A stretch of DNA of 64,000 nucleotides from positions 2,356,001 through 2,420,000 of the forward strand of contig NZ_CP107905.1 in NCBI RefSeq assembly GCF_036014015.1. The letters run 5' to 3'. Position numbers and translations under genes: made by a program. Below the pieces are notes generated by a model. That model was not told the origin of the DNA. It did not search any database and saw only the letters and a program-made list of their open reading frames with translations. Position 1 is the stretch's first letter, and each line of letters begins with the position of its first letter. The DNA is from Streptomyces sp. NBC_00457. Its GTDB lineage: Bacteria; Actinomycetota; Actinomycetes; Streptomycetales; Streptomycetaceae. This document shows, piece after piece, positions 12,643 to 22,388 of this stretch.

Positions 12643-14220
12643 TCAGCCCTGTTGCGCGTCGTGCGCGAGGAGTGCGATGTGCACCGAGGCGGCCTGCTCG
12701 AAGTCGTCGAGGTCGACGCCGAGCCGCCCCTGTATCGCCTCGAGCCGGCGGTACAGCGCGGGCCGCGAGACGTGGTGGAGCTGGGCGGTGCGGGACTTGT
12801 TGCGGCCGGAGGCGAGATACGTCCGCAGGACGGCCAGCAGGTCCTCCTCCGGCTCGCACAGCAGCCCGTCCAGCTCCCGCTCCGCGAAGGACTGCACATG
12901 CGGGTCGTCGCGCAGCAGCCGGATCAGGCCCCGCAGATGTACGTCCTTCAGGCGTACGACGGCCGGTAGGTCCAGGACCGCCGAGGAGTCCGCCACGGCG
13001 TCGGCGACGTGCTGTGCCTCGCGCAGTCCGGCCGGTACGTCGTCCCAGGCGATCCGCGGACCGGCCGCGGCGACCACGGACTCCCCCGACCCCGACTCGG
13101 TCCGCAGCCGCGCCGCGAAGTGCGCCGTCATCCCCTCGGCGTCCTGGTCCCGGGCCAGGCTGAGCAGGACGGCGGTGGCGCCGTCGGCGAGTTCGGCGAC
13201 CAGGCCGGACAGCCCCAACAGGCGGAGCATCCGGTCGAGTTGGGCCGGATCGCCGTCACGCACGACGAGCGGCACGAAGGTCCGCCGGTTGACCGGGAGC
13301 CCGGCCGCCCGTGCCCGGGGCAGCAGCTGCCTGGCCGGTACGACACCGCTCACCAGATCGGTGAGCAGACCCTGCGCCGACTCCTCCTCCCAGGAGTGCG
13401 CCGTGCCGCCGCCGAGCATGCGGTGCAGCACGAGGGCCTCGGCGGCACGGTCGGCGAGCAGCCGTCCGGAGGCCGTGTCGCCGCGGTACCCGCAGAGCAT
13501 GATCTGCCCCCACCGCTCCCCGCGCCCGCCCAGCTCGGCGCGGATCCAGCCGTCCCCCTCGCTCCCGCCCGCCTGCCGCGCGATCCGCTCCCAGTCGCGC
13601 AGCACGTCGTCCACCGCGGGCCGCTCCCCCGCTGTGGCGAGGACGCGGTGGGCGAGGTTGGTGACGACGACGGGACAGGCGCTGTGGTGGGCGACCTCGT
13701 CGAGCAGGCGTTGCAGCGGGGCGCCCGCGGTGATGAGTCCGGTGAGCGCGGTCCGTACGGCCTCGGAGAGGCTGACCGCGGCGAACTTCCGCCGCACCAG
13801 CCGGGACTGCACCTCCTCGGTCAACTCGGCGAAGGGGAACGGGCGATGGAGCACGACCATCGGCAGCCCGCACCGCTCGGCCGCCCGGCGCATCACGTCC
13901 GGCGGGGCCGGGAAGGCGCGGCCGAGTCCGAGGACCACGGCCGCGGCCTCCGCGCGGTGCAGGGACCGGATGTACTCGGCCTGCTTGTCCTCGTCCCCGG
14001 CCAGCAGCACGCCCGTGGTCAGCACCATCTCGCCGCCGCTGAGCATCACGCCCACGTCGGCGGCCTCGGCGACATGGACCCAGCGCACGGGCCGGTCGAG
14101 CTGGCTCGCGCCGGCCACCACCTCGGGCTCCCCGGCGAGCACCCGCTCCAGGGTGAGCACCTGGCGCACCGACAGAGTGGGTTCCAGGGTCGCCAAGGTC
14201 TCGAAGGCGGTGGTGGTCAT
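12643..14220 (-). CDS. PucR family transcriptional regulator
   Basis: Regulator of 525 residues with the three-part PucR layout. There is an N-terminal purine-catabolism PucR domain (TLSVRQVLTLERVLAGEPEV, the first ~130 residues), a central GGDEF-like / CdaR-type region, and a C-terminal helix-turn-helix ending YLASGRNKSRTAQLHHVSRP then LYRRLEAIQ. PucR proteins control purine, pyrimidine or hydantoin catabolism. Lying inside the cluster, this is the obvious local regulator. The aminotransferase gene ends only 25 nt upstream, so it may be read through from the upstream operon. Confidence 0.9.
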   Translation of the reverse strand: MTTTAFETLATLEPTLSVRQVLTLERVLAGEPEVVAGASQLDRPVRWVHVAEAADVGVMLSGGEMVLTTGVLLAGDEDKQAEYIRSLHRAEAAAVVLGLGRAFPAPPDVMRRAAERCGLPMVVLHRPFPFAELTEEVQSRLVRRKFAAVSLSEAVRTALTGLITAGAPLQRLLDEVAHHSACPVVVTNLAHRVLATAGERPAVDDVLRDWERIARQAGGSEGDGWIRAELGGRGERWGQIMLCGYRGDTASGRLLADRAAEALVLHRMLGGGTAHSWEEESAQGLLTDLVSGVVPARQLLPRARAAGLPVNRRTFVPLVVRDGDPAQLDRMLRLLGLSGLVAELADGATAVLLSLARDQDAEGMTAHFAARLRTESGSGESVVAAAGPRIAWDDVPAGLREAQHVADAVADSSAVLDLPAVVRLKDVHLRGLIRLLRDDPHVQSFAERELDGLLCEPEEDLLAVLRTYLASGRNKSRTAQLHHVSRPALYRRLEAIQGRLGVDLDDFEQAASVHIALLAHDAQQG

Positions 14221-14245
14221 GGCGTGATCCCTTGCTCAGGTTCTG

Positions 14246-15532
14246 CTACTGGGTGCTCCTCAGAGCGTGTTCGAGGATCGCGGCGCCCTCCTCGGCCTCC
14301 GCGACGGTCAGGGACAGCGGCGGGGCGATCCGCAGGCCGCTGGTGTTGTGGCCGCCGCCCTTGCCGAGCAGCAGCCCGCCCTCGCGGGCCGCCTCCAGCA
14401 CGGCGCTCGCGGCGTCCGGGTCGGCCTGGTCCGTGCCGGGCCTGACCAGCTCGACGCCGATCATCAGCCCGCGCCCGCGCACCTCCCGTACGCCGGGAAT
14501 CTGCGCCGTGACGGCCCGCAGCCGCTCGATGAGCAGTCCGCCGACGCGCCGGGCGTTGCCCTGGAGGTCGTGCTCCAGCAGATACGTCAGGTTCGCAAGC
14601 CCCGCCGCCATGGTGATCTGGGTGCCGCCGAAGGTCGAAATGGAGTTGGCGTCCAGGCAGTTCATGATCTCGCCGCGGGCGACGACCCCGCCGATGGACA
14701 TGCCGTTGCCGATGCCCTTGGCGAAGGTGAGGATGTCGGGCGGACCGCTCTGGCCGTGCGCCTGCCAGCCCCAGAAGTGCTCGCCGGTGCGGCCCCAGCC
14801 GGTCTGCACCTCGTCGGCGATCCACAGGATGCCGCGCTCGTCGAGCACCTCGCGGAAGGCGGCGTACAGCCCGTCCGGCGGGGAGGTGAAGCCGCCGACG
14901 CCCTGGATCGGCTCGGCGATCAGCGCGGCGGGCGGGCGGGTGTGGCCGAGGAGGTCCGTCAGGTCCTCGACGCAGGCCTCGATGAACTCGGCGTCGCTCA
15001 GGGAGGCGTACGGGCCGCGGGTGCGGACGCCGCCATGGACGTACAGCGTCTGCAGCGGGGACAGCGAGGTCGGGGACCAGCCGCGGTTGCCGGTGATGCC
15101 GACGGCGCTGAAGGAGCGGCCGTGGTAGCTGTTGCGCATGGCGAGGATCGTGTTGCTGCGGCGGTATGTCGTCGCGAGCAGCAGGGCGGTGTCGTTGGCC
15201 TCCGTGCCGGAGGTGGTGAAGAAGACGCGGGCGTCCGGGATGCCGGACAACTGGGCGATCCGCTCGGCCAGTTCGACCATCGGCCGGTTGAGGTAGAGCG
15301 TGGAGGAATGGATGATCCGCCCGGCCTGTTCGCTCACCGCCTTCGTCACCTCGGGCAGCGCGTGCGCGGTCATGGTGGTCAGGATTCCGCCGAAGAAGTC
15401 GAGATAGCGGTTGCCCGCGGCGTCCCAGACGTACCGTCCCTCGCCGTGGGTGAGCTCCAGCGGGTCCTCGTAGTAGAGGGCGAGCCAGTCGGGCAGGACG
15501 GCGCGGTGGCGTCCCAGCAGGTCCTTGGTCAC
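14246..15532 (-). CDS. Class III aminotransferase (beta-alanine-type)
   Basis: PLP-dependent aminotransferase of 428 residues from the GTG at 15532. That start overlaps the stop of the second hydrolase gene by 4 nt and is where homology begins. Motifs include FFTTSGTEANDTALLLAT, RNSYHGRSF, the EVQTGWGRTGEHFW cofactor Asp region and the Schiff-base Lys in DILTFAKGIGNG. Coupling to a beta-ureidopropionase-like gene suggests transamination of beta-alanine or beta-aminoisobutyrate to a semialdehyde. An alanine-glyoxylate type activity is the main alternative. Confidence 0.9.
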   Translation of the reverse strand: MTKDLLGRHRAVLPDWLALYYEDPLELTHGEGRYVWDAAGNRYLDFFGGILTTMTAHALPEVTKAVSEQAGRIIHSSTLYLNRPMVELAERIAQLSGIPDARVFFTTSGTEANDTALLLATTYRRSNTILAMRNSYHGRSFSAVGITGNRGWSPTSLSPLQTLYVHGGVRTRGPYASLSDAEFIEACVEDLTDLLGHTRPPAALIAEPIQGVGGFTSPPDGLYAAFREVLDERGILWIADEVQTGWGRTGEHFWGWQAHGQSGPPDILTFAKGIGNGMSIGGVVARGEIMNCLDANSISTFGGTQITMAAGLANLTYLLEHDLQGNARRVGGLLIERLRAVTAQIPGVREVRGRGLMIGVELVRPGTDQADPDAASAVLEAAREGGLLLGKGGGHNTSGLRIAPPLSLTVAEAEEGAAILEHALRSTQ

Positions 15533-16371
15533 GGCTGCACCAGCCCCTCGTAGGCGTCGGGCCGTCGGTCGCGGTAGAAGGCCCACTGCTGCCGTACCTC
15601 TTCGATGAGGTCGAAGTCGAGGTCGCGGACGACGAGTTCCTCGCCCTTGTCGCTCGCGGTCTCCCCCACGAACTGCCCGCGCGGGTCGACGAAGTACGAC
15701 GTCCCGTAGAAGTCGTTGTCGCCGTACTCCTCCTGCCCGACCCGGTTGATCGCGGCGACGAAGTACTCGTTGGCGACGGCGGCAGCGGGCTGCTCCAGCT
15801 GCCACAGGTGGGCGGACAGACCGCGCGAGGTGGCCGAGGGGTTGTACACCAACTGGGCCCCGTTCAGGCCGAGTTGCCGCCAGCCCTCCGGGAAGTGGCG
15901 GTCGTAGCAGATATAGACGCCCACCTTCCCTACGGCGGTGTCGAAGACGGGCCAGCCGACGTTGCCGGGCTTGAAGTAGTACTTCTCCCAGAAGCCCTTG
16001 ACCTGCGGGATGTGATGCTTGCGGTACTTGCCGAGGAAGGTGCCGTCGGCGTCGATCACGGCCGCGGTGTTGTAGTAGAAACCGGACTGCTCGACCTCGA
16101 AGACCGGGACGACGATCACCATGCCGGTCTCGCGCGCGAGATCCTGCATACGACGCACGGTCGGCCCGTCGGGCACCGGCTCGGCCCAGCGGTAGTGCTC
16201 GGGCTCCTGGACCTGGCAGAAGTAGGGCGCGTTGAAGACTTCCTGGAAACCGATGATCTTGGCGCCCCGGCGAGCCGCCTCCCGGGCGTACTCCTCGTGT
16301 TTCGCCACCATGGACTCGGTGTCGCCGGTCCAGGTGGCCTGGACCAGAGCGGCACGAACGACGTTGGCCAT
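15529..16371 (-). CDS. Carbon-nitrogen hydrolase, beta-ureidopropionase type (paralogue 2)
   Basis: Second nitrilase-superfamily protein of 280 residues, visibly similar along its whole length to the product of 11645-12487. It has the same triad: Glu in GFQEVFNAPYF, Lys in GKYRKHHIPQ and Cys in GVYICYDRHFPEGWR. The start at 16371 is preceded by AAGGAG at ideal spacing, which favours it over an in-frame start at 16410. It is coupled to the aminotransferase gene by a 4-nt overlap. The two paralogues differ most around residues 20-100, which suggests different substrates, for example uracil- versus thymine-derived carbamoyl compounds. Confidence 0.88.
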   Translation of the reverse strand: MANVVRAALVQATWTGDTESMVAKHEEYAREAARRGAKIIGFQEVFNAPYFCQVQEPEHYRWAEPVPDGPTVRRMQDLARETGMVIVVPVFEVEQSGFYYNTAAVIDADGTFLGKYRKHHIPQVKGFWEKYYFKPGNVGWPVFDTAVGKVGVYICYDRHFPEGWRQLGLNGAQLVYNPSATSRGLSAHLWQLEQPAAAVANEYFVAAINRVGQEEYGDNDFYGTSYFVDPRGQFVGETASDKGEELVVRDLDFDLIEEVRQQWAFYRDRRPDAYEGLVQP

Positions 16372-16399
16372 GAGCTGCTCCTTCGACGGGACGTCAGAG

Positions 16400-16429
16400 C
16401 CTCTACGCACGTAGACACTGCCGTAGAGG
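16400..16429. promoter_or_regulatory. Inverted repeat CCTCTACG-N14-CGTAGAGG upstream of hydrolase 2
   Basis: A perfect 8-bp inverted repeat with a 14-nt spacer, about 29 nt upstream of the start of the second hydrolase / aminotransferase unit. It sits where an operator would control that operon. PucR is the nearest candidate regulator, by inference only. Confidence 0.4.
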
Positions 16430-16550
16430 GTCGAAAGTAAGCCTCGCGGACAGCCTTGCCAAGACCATCGTCGTTAACCCGCTGAGTCGATCACGTTTCA
16501 CACTCCCGCGGGTGAGTCAGATGACCTCCCCGTCCGTACTGGTGTACATG

Positions 16551-18383
16551 TCAGGCGGCGAATCCGGCGACCCGGAGAGCGTGGACGAGGTCCCAGTGGC
16601 GCTCCTCCGACACGCCCTGTGCGGCCTCCAGCAGCAGCGGTACGAGCGTCTGCGGCTCGGGCTCGGCGCTGCGCGCGGCCTCCTCCGGGGTGCGGACCCG
16701 GACATAGGCGTCCAGCAGCGCCCGGACCTCGCGCCCCCGCCCCTCACGGGCCAGCCCGAGCACGGCCTGCCCGATCTCGGCGGCGGGCCGCGCCACGCCC
16801 TGCCGCAGGATCTGCTCCCCGTCCGCCGTGCGCCCCGCCGCGGCCAGCGCGTCGGCGGCGGCTACCAGCCGGTCGGCGGGCAGCGAGGCCGCCTCCCACA
16901 GCAGCGTCGCCCAGTCGGCTCCGAACCCGGCCCGCTGCATCTCGGCGGCGAGCAGCGGAAAGTGGTCGGCGGGCCAGTAGGCGGCCTCGACGAGCAGCAC
17001 ATGCGCCTCGCCGCTACGCCCCTCGGCCCGCAGCCGCGCCAGCGTCTCGACCGTCCCGACGACCTGCCGCCGCGCCTCCGAGCCCACCGTCTCGCCCTGC
17101 GGTTCCGGCGCCGACGCCTCCTCCGCGGCGACCCCGGCGAACCGGGCCCCGCGCGGCGTACGCCCGCCCGCGACGGGCGGCTCGGGCAGCACCGGCACGA
17201 CGGCGTCCGGGGCTACGACGACGGGGACGGCCTCTTCCTGCACCATCCCGGCGTACCGCGCACCGCCCCGGCGCCGCTTGCGTTGCTTGGGGGCGGGCTG
17301 TGGGGAGGGCTGCGCGGGCTGTTCCGGGGCCGGGTCGGGATGCGCGGTCCTCGCGGTCCGGCTCCGATCGTGCCCGGCGTCCTCGGCTTCCTGCGGGGCG
17401 GGACCTCCAGTGCCTCGGGTGTCGCCGTACATCGGATTCACGTGGGCCGGGCCTCGACCGCGCCCCACGTCCTCGGCTTCCTGCGAGGCGGGACCTCCAG
17501 GGCCCCGGGTTTCGCCGTGTACCGGATTCACGTGCTGGGCAGGACCCGACGCGTGCCCGGAGGTGGGTGCGGGCCAGCCATCGGGATCCTGCGGACCATA
17601 CGCGGAGCCCGGGGACTGCGCGGTGCGCTGCTGCGGCATCCGGTGCGCTTCCGCGTGCTGCCGGGCGCCGCGGGAATCGCCGGGCTGCGGGAACACGTCG
17701 TCGTAGGCACCACTGCCGGCACCGTCGTAGGCACCCCTTCCGCCACCGTCGTACGCACCGCGGCGCCGCACCCCCGTGCCGTCGCCGTACGCACCCTGCC
17801 CACCGGCCCCCGCGCCGTCCCCGTATGTCCCCTGCCCGCCGCCCCGGCGGATCGCCGCCGCCTGTCCGCCGATCGATCTGCGGTCCAACTCCGCGATACG
17901 GGAACGGAGTTCGGCGCAACGGGCGGTGGCGCGGTCGTGGTCGTCGCGGGCCCAGGCGAGGTCGAGGCGGACGGCGTCGGCCTGTTCGCGGGTCGTCGCG
18001 GAGGCGAGCAAACGGCCCAACTCGGCCTGCCGTTCGGCGGCGTAGCGCTGTTCGCGGAGCATCACGTCCAGGCGGTCCCCGAGGGCGTCGCGGGCGCCAG
18101 GACGGGCGTCATGGGCGTTGAGCGCGGCGGCGTGCAGGGAGCGGGCCCGGTCCTCTTCGGGAGCGGCGACATCGGGGCCGTAGTCGGCGGCGAGGTCCTG
18201 CAGGAGCGCCTCCATCACGTCCCAGGGCGGGATTTCGCGTCCGTCGAGACAGGCCCGCATACCGTCGGGGTCGCGTTGCCAGAACACCGCGCACCAGCCG
18301 GCGCCCTGATCCAGGCGTGCCAGCAGACCGTCCAGGTAGTTCGCGAACTCCCGCATCCGCCCCGGGAGTTGATCCACAGTCAT
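16551..18383 (-). CDS. Large conserved hypothetical protein with repetitive centre
   Basis: Protein of 610 residues, not assigned to a functional family. The first ~190 residues are helical and charged (LDGLLARLDQGAGWCAVFWQ, then coiled-coil-like stretches). The middle (about 190-400) is low complexity, with repeated GAYDG/TYGDG units and two copies of a HVNPxxGxTRGxGGPAxQEAED segment. Two short matched motifs, GGARYAGMVQEEA and GARFAGVAAEEA, follow. The C-terminal ~190 residues form a helical repeat region rich in Ala and Leu. The start has AGGAG at good spacing. The 3' end faces open space after the hydrolase operon. It lacks signal and membrane segments, so it is probably cytoplasmic. Confidence 0.75.
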   Translation of the reverse strand: MTVDQLPGRMREFANYLDGLLARLDQGAGWCAVFWQRDPDGMRACLDGREIPPWDVMEALLQDLAADYGPDVAAPEEDRARSLHAAALNAHDARPGARDALGDRLDVMLREQRYAAERQAELGRLLASATTREQADAVRLDLAWARDDHDRATARCAELRSRIAELDRRSIGGQAAAIRRGGGQGTYGDGAGAGGQGAYGDGTGVRRRGAYDGGGRGAYDGAGSGAYDDVFPQPGDSRGARQHAEAHRMPQQRTAQSPGSAYGPQDPDGWPAPTSGHASGPAQHVNPVHGETRGPGGPASQEAEDVGRGRGPAHVNPMYGDTRGTGGPAPQEAEDAGHDRSRTARTAHPDPAPEQPAQPSPQPAPKQRKRRRGGARYAGMVQEEAVPVVVAPDAVVPVLPEPPVAGGRTPRGARFAGVAAEEASAPEPQGETVGSEARRQVVGTVETLARLRAEGRSGEAHVLLVEAAYWPADHFPLLAAEMQRAGFGADWATLLWEAASLPADRLVAAADALAAAGRTADGEQILRQGVARPAAEIGQAVLGLAREGRGREVRALLDAYVRVRTPEEAARSAEPEPQTLVPLLLEAAQGVSEERHWDLVHALRVAGFAA

Positions 18384-18499
18384 CGCTCAACTCCTGCCAG
18401 ACCGGAACACTCCGGTCCGTAGGCAACACCAGCCGTGTTACGGGAACGCTACAGGGTGTTTTCCACGGGTGAGCAGGAGTCTCCTTGCACAGGAGTTGT

Positions 18500-18525
18500 G
18501 GCGGTGACCGAATCCGGTCACCGCC
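18500..18525 (-). terminator. Hairpin terminator after the XRE regulator gene
   Basis: A perfect 11-bp stem GGCGGTGACCG/CGGTCACCGCC with a 4-nt loop, 17 nt after the stop of the XRE gene. There is no U-tract, as is common in Streptomyces. Confidence 0.6.
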
Positions 18526-18541
18526 ATGCGAACGCGGACCA

Positions 18542-18796
18542 TCACGCCGCCGCCGCGAGTACGCAACCCCCCGCCAGCTCGTCCATCGACAGACCGAGCG
18601 CCCCGGCCAGCGCCGCCACGGTGAAGAAGGCCGGCGTCGGGGCCCGTCCGGTCTCGATCTTGCGCAGCGTCTCGGCGGAGATCCCGGCGCTCGCCGCGAC
18701 GTCGGCCATGCTGCGGCCGCCGCGCGCCTCACGCAGCAGCCGGCCGAGCCGCTCGCCGCGTTCACGCTCTTGTGGAGTCAGTGGGGTGCGTACCAT
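18542..18796 (-). CDS. XRE-family DNA-binding protein
   Basis: Small regulator of 84 residues made almost wholly of one lambda-repressor-like helix-turn-helix (residues about 18-75). The recognition region is SMADVAASAGISAETLRKIE followed by TGRAPTPAFFTVAALAGALGLSMDEL. It is divergent from the methionine aminopeptidase gene with only 32 nt between start codons. A TAGAAT -10-like box ends 6 nt before the ATG, so the transcript is probably leaderless. A central palindrome suggests it regulates itself and its neighbour. Confidence 0.85.
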   Translation of the reverse strand: MVRTPLTPQERERGERLGRLLREARGGRSMADVAASAGISAETLRKIETGRAPTPAFFTVAALAGALGLSMDELAGGCVLAAAA

Positions 18797-18802
18797 GCCA
18801 CC

Positions 18803-18821
18803 ATTCTAATACCGGTATAGT
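18803..18821. promoter_or_regulatory. Divergent leaderless promoters around palindrome ATACCGGTAT
   Basis: The 32-nt gap between the XRE and map start codons holds the perfect palindrome ATACCGGTAT (18809-18818). On the plus strand TATAGT (18816-18821) lies 7 nt before the map ATG. On the minus strand TAGAAT (18803-18808) lies 6 nt before the XRE ATG. Both spacings fit -10 boxes of leaderless transcripts. The palindrome touches both boxes, so a bound repressor would block both genes. Confidence 0.55.
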
Positions 18822-18828
18822 AATTGGC

Positions 18829-19596
18829 ATGGTGGAACTGAAGACGGACACTTCGATCGATGCGATGTACACGGCCGGCCAGGTCGTCGGCCAGGCCCTG
18901 ACAGCCGTACGAAAAGCCGCTGACGTGGGTGTTTCCCTGCTGGAGCTGGACGAGGTGGCGCGTGAGGTGCTGGACGGCGCGGGCGCGACATCACCGTTCC
19001 TCGGCTATCGCCCCTCCTTCGCCCCCGTCCCCTTCCCCGCCGTCATCTGCGCCTCCGTCAACGACGCGATCGTGCACGGCATCCCGACCCGCTACCGGCT
19101 GCGCGACGGCGACCTCGTCTCCATCGACTGCGGCGCCGAACTCGACGGCTGGGTCGGCGACTCGGCGATCAGCTTCATCGTCGGCAAGCCACGCCCCGCC
19201 GACCTCCGCCTGATCGAGACCGCCGAGCGCGCCCTCGCCGCCGGCATCGAGGCAGCCGTGGTCGGCAACCGCATCGGCGACATCGCCCACGCCATCGGCA
19301 CCATCTGCCGCGCCGCCGGCTACGGCATCCCCCAGGGCTTCGGCGGCCACGGCATCGGCCGCCACATGCACGAGGACCCCTCCATCCCGAACGAGGGCCG
19401 CCCCGGCCGCGGCCTCCCCCTCCGCCACGGCATGGCCATCGCCATCGAACCCATGCTCCTGGCCGGCGGCAAGGACCACTACCACGCAGCCCCAGACGGC
19501 TGGACCCTAAAAACAAACGACGGTTCAAGGGCAGCCCACGCAGAACACACGGTGGCAATCACGGAAACAGGCCCCCGCATCTTGACCGAACGGTAG
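18829..19596 (+). CDS. map: Type I methionine aminopeptidase
   Basis: Metalloprotease of 255 residues that removes initiator methionine from new proteins. The five metal ligands of the pita-bread fold are recognisable: SIDCGAEL, GWVGDSAISF, GHGIGRHMHED, MAIAIEPM and HAEHTVAIT, with the substrate His in NDAIVHGIP. The ATG at 18829 is chosen because homology starts there and a -10-like box lies just before it. Streptomyces genomes often carry more than one map gene. This copy, paired with an XRE regulator, is probably the secondary one and not the ribosomal-operon copy. Confidence 0.93.
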   Translation: MVELKTDTSIDAMYTAGQVVGQALTAVRKAADVGVSLLELDEVAREVLDGAGATSPFLGYRPSFAPVPFPAVICASVNDAIVHGIPTRYRLRDGDLVSIDCGAELDGWVGDSAISFIVGKPRPADLRLIETAERALAAGIEAAVVGNRIGDIAHAIGTICRAAGYGIPQGFGGHGIGRHMHEDPSIPNEGRPGRGLPLRHGMAIAIEPMLLAGGKDHYHAAPDGWTLKTNDGSRAAHAEHTVAITETGPRILTER

Positions 19597-19600
19597 TGAA

Positions 19601-19636
19601 GCGCCCCGTAAGGGGCGCGGGGAACTGCGCGAGCAA
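19601..19636 (+). terminator. Hairpin-plus-tail repeat, copy 3
   Basis: Stem GCGCCCC/GGGGCGC (19601-19618) followed by the tail GGGGAACTGCGCGA. It starts 5 nt after the map stop codon and runs in the same direction as map. Confidence 0.65.
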
Positions 19637-19804
19637 CCACGAACAACCCGCACCCGCAAACCAAGATCACGACCCGGAACAGTAGGCGCCCGACATGCCG
19701 CCGCCTATCGACCGTGCCAAGGTGTTGAGGGAGCCCACGTGTAGCCGGGCCCGGCATTGGGCACTCGTCCGCACCAGCACGTCGATCAGCGGAACGGACA
19801 TGCG

Positions 19805-22330
<2,526 letters not shown>

Positions 22331-22366
22331 GACGCCCCGTCAGGGGCGCGGGGAACTGCGCGACCA
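22331..22366 (+). terminator. Hairpin-plus-tail repeat, copy 4
   Basis: Stem CGCCCC/GGGGCG (22333-22348) followed by GGGGAACTGCGCGACC. It starts directly after the clpC-type stop codon in the same orientation, in the short convergent gap before ggt. Confidence 0.65.
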
Positions 22367-22388
22367 GCCCCCACACACCCGCAGACCC

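Noticed and set aside
19597..19804. HspR-type (HAIR) heat-shock operator upstream of the ClpC-type gene
   Set aside because: A TTGAG half-site is present, but the matching CTCAA half at the required spacing is absent.
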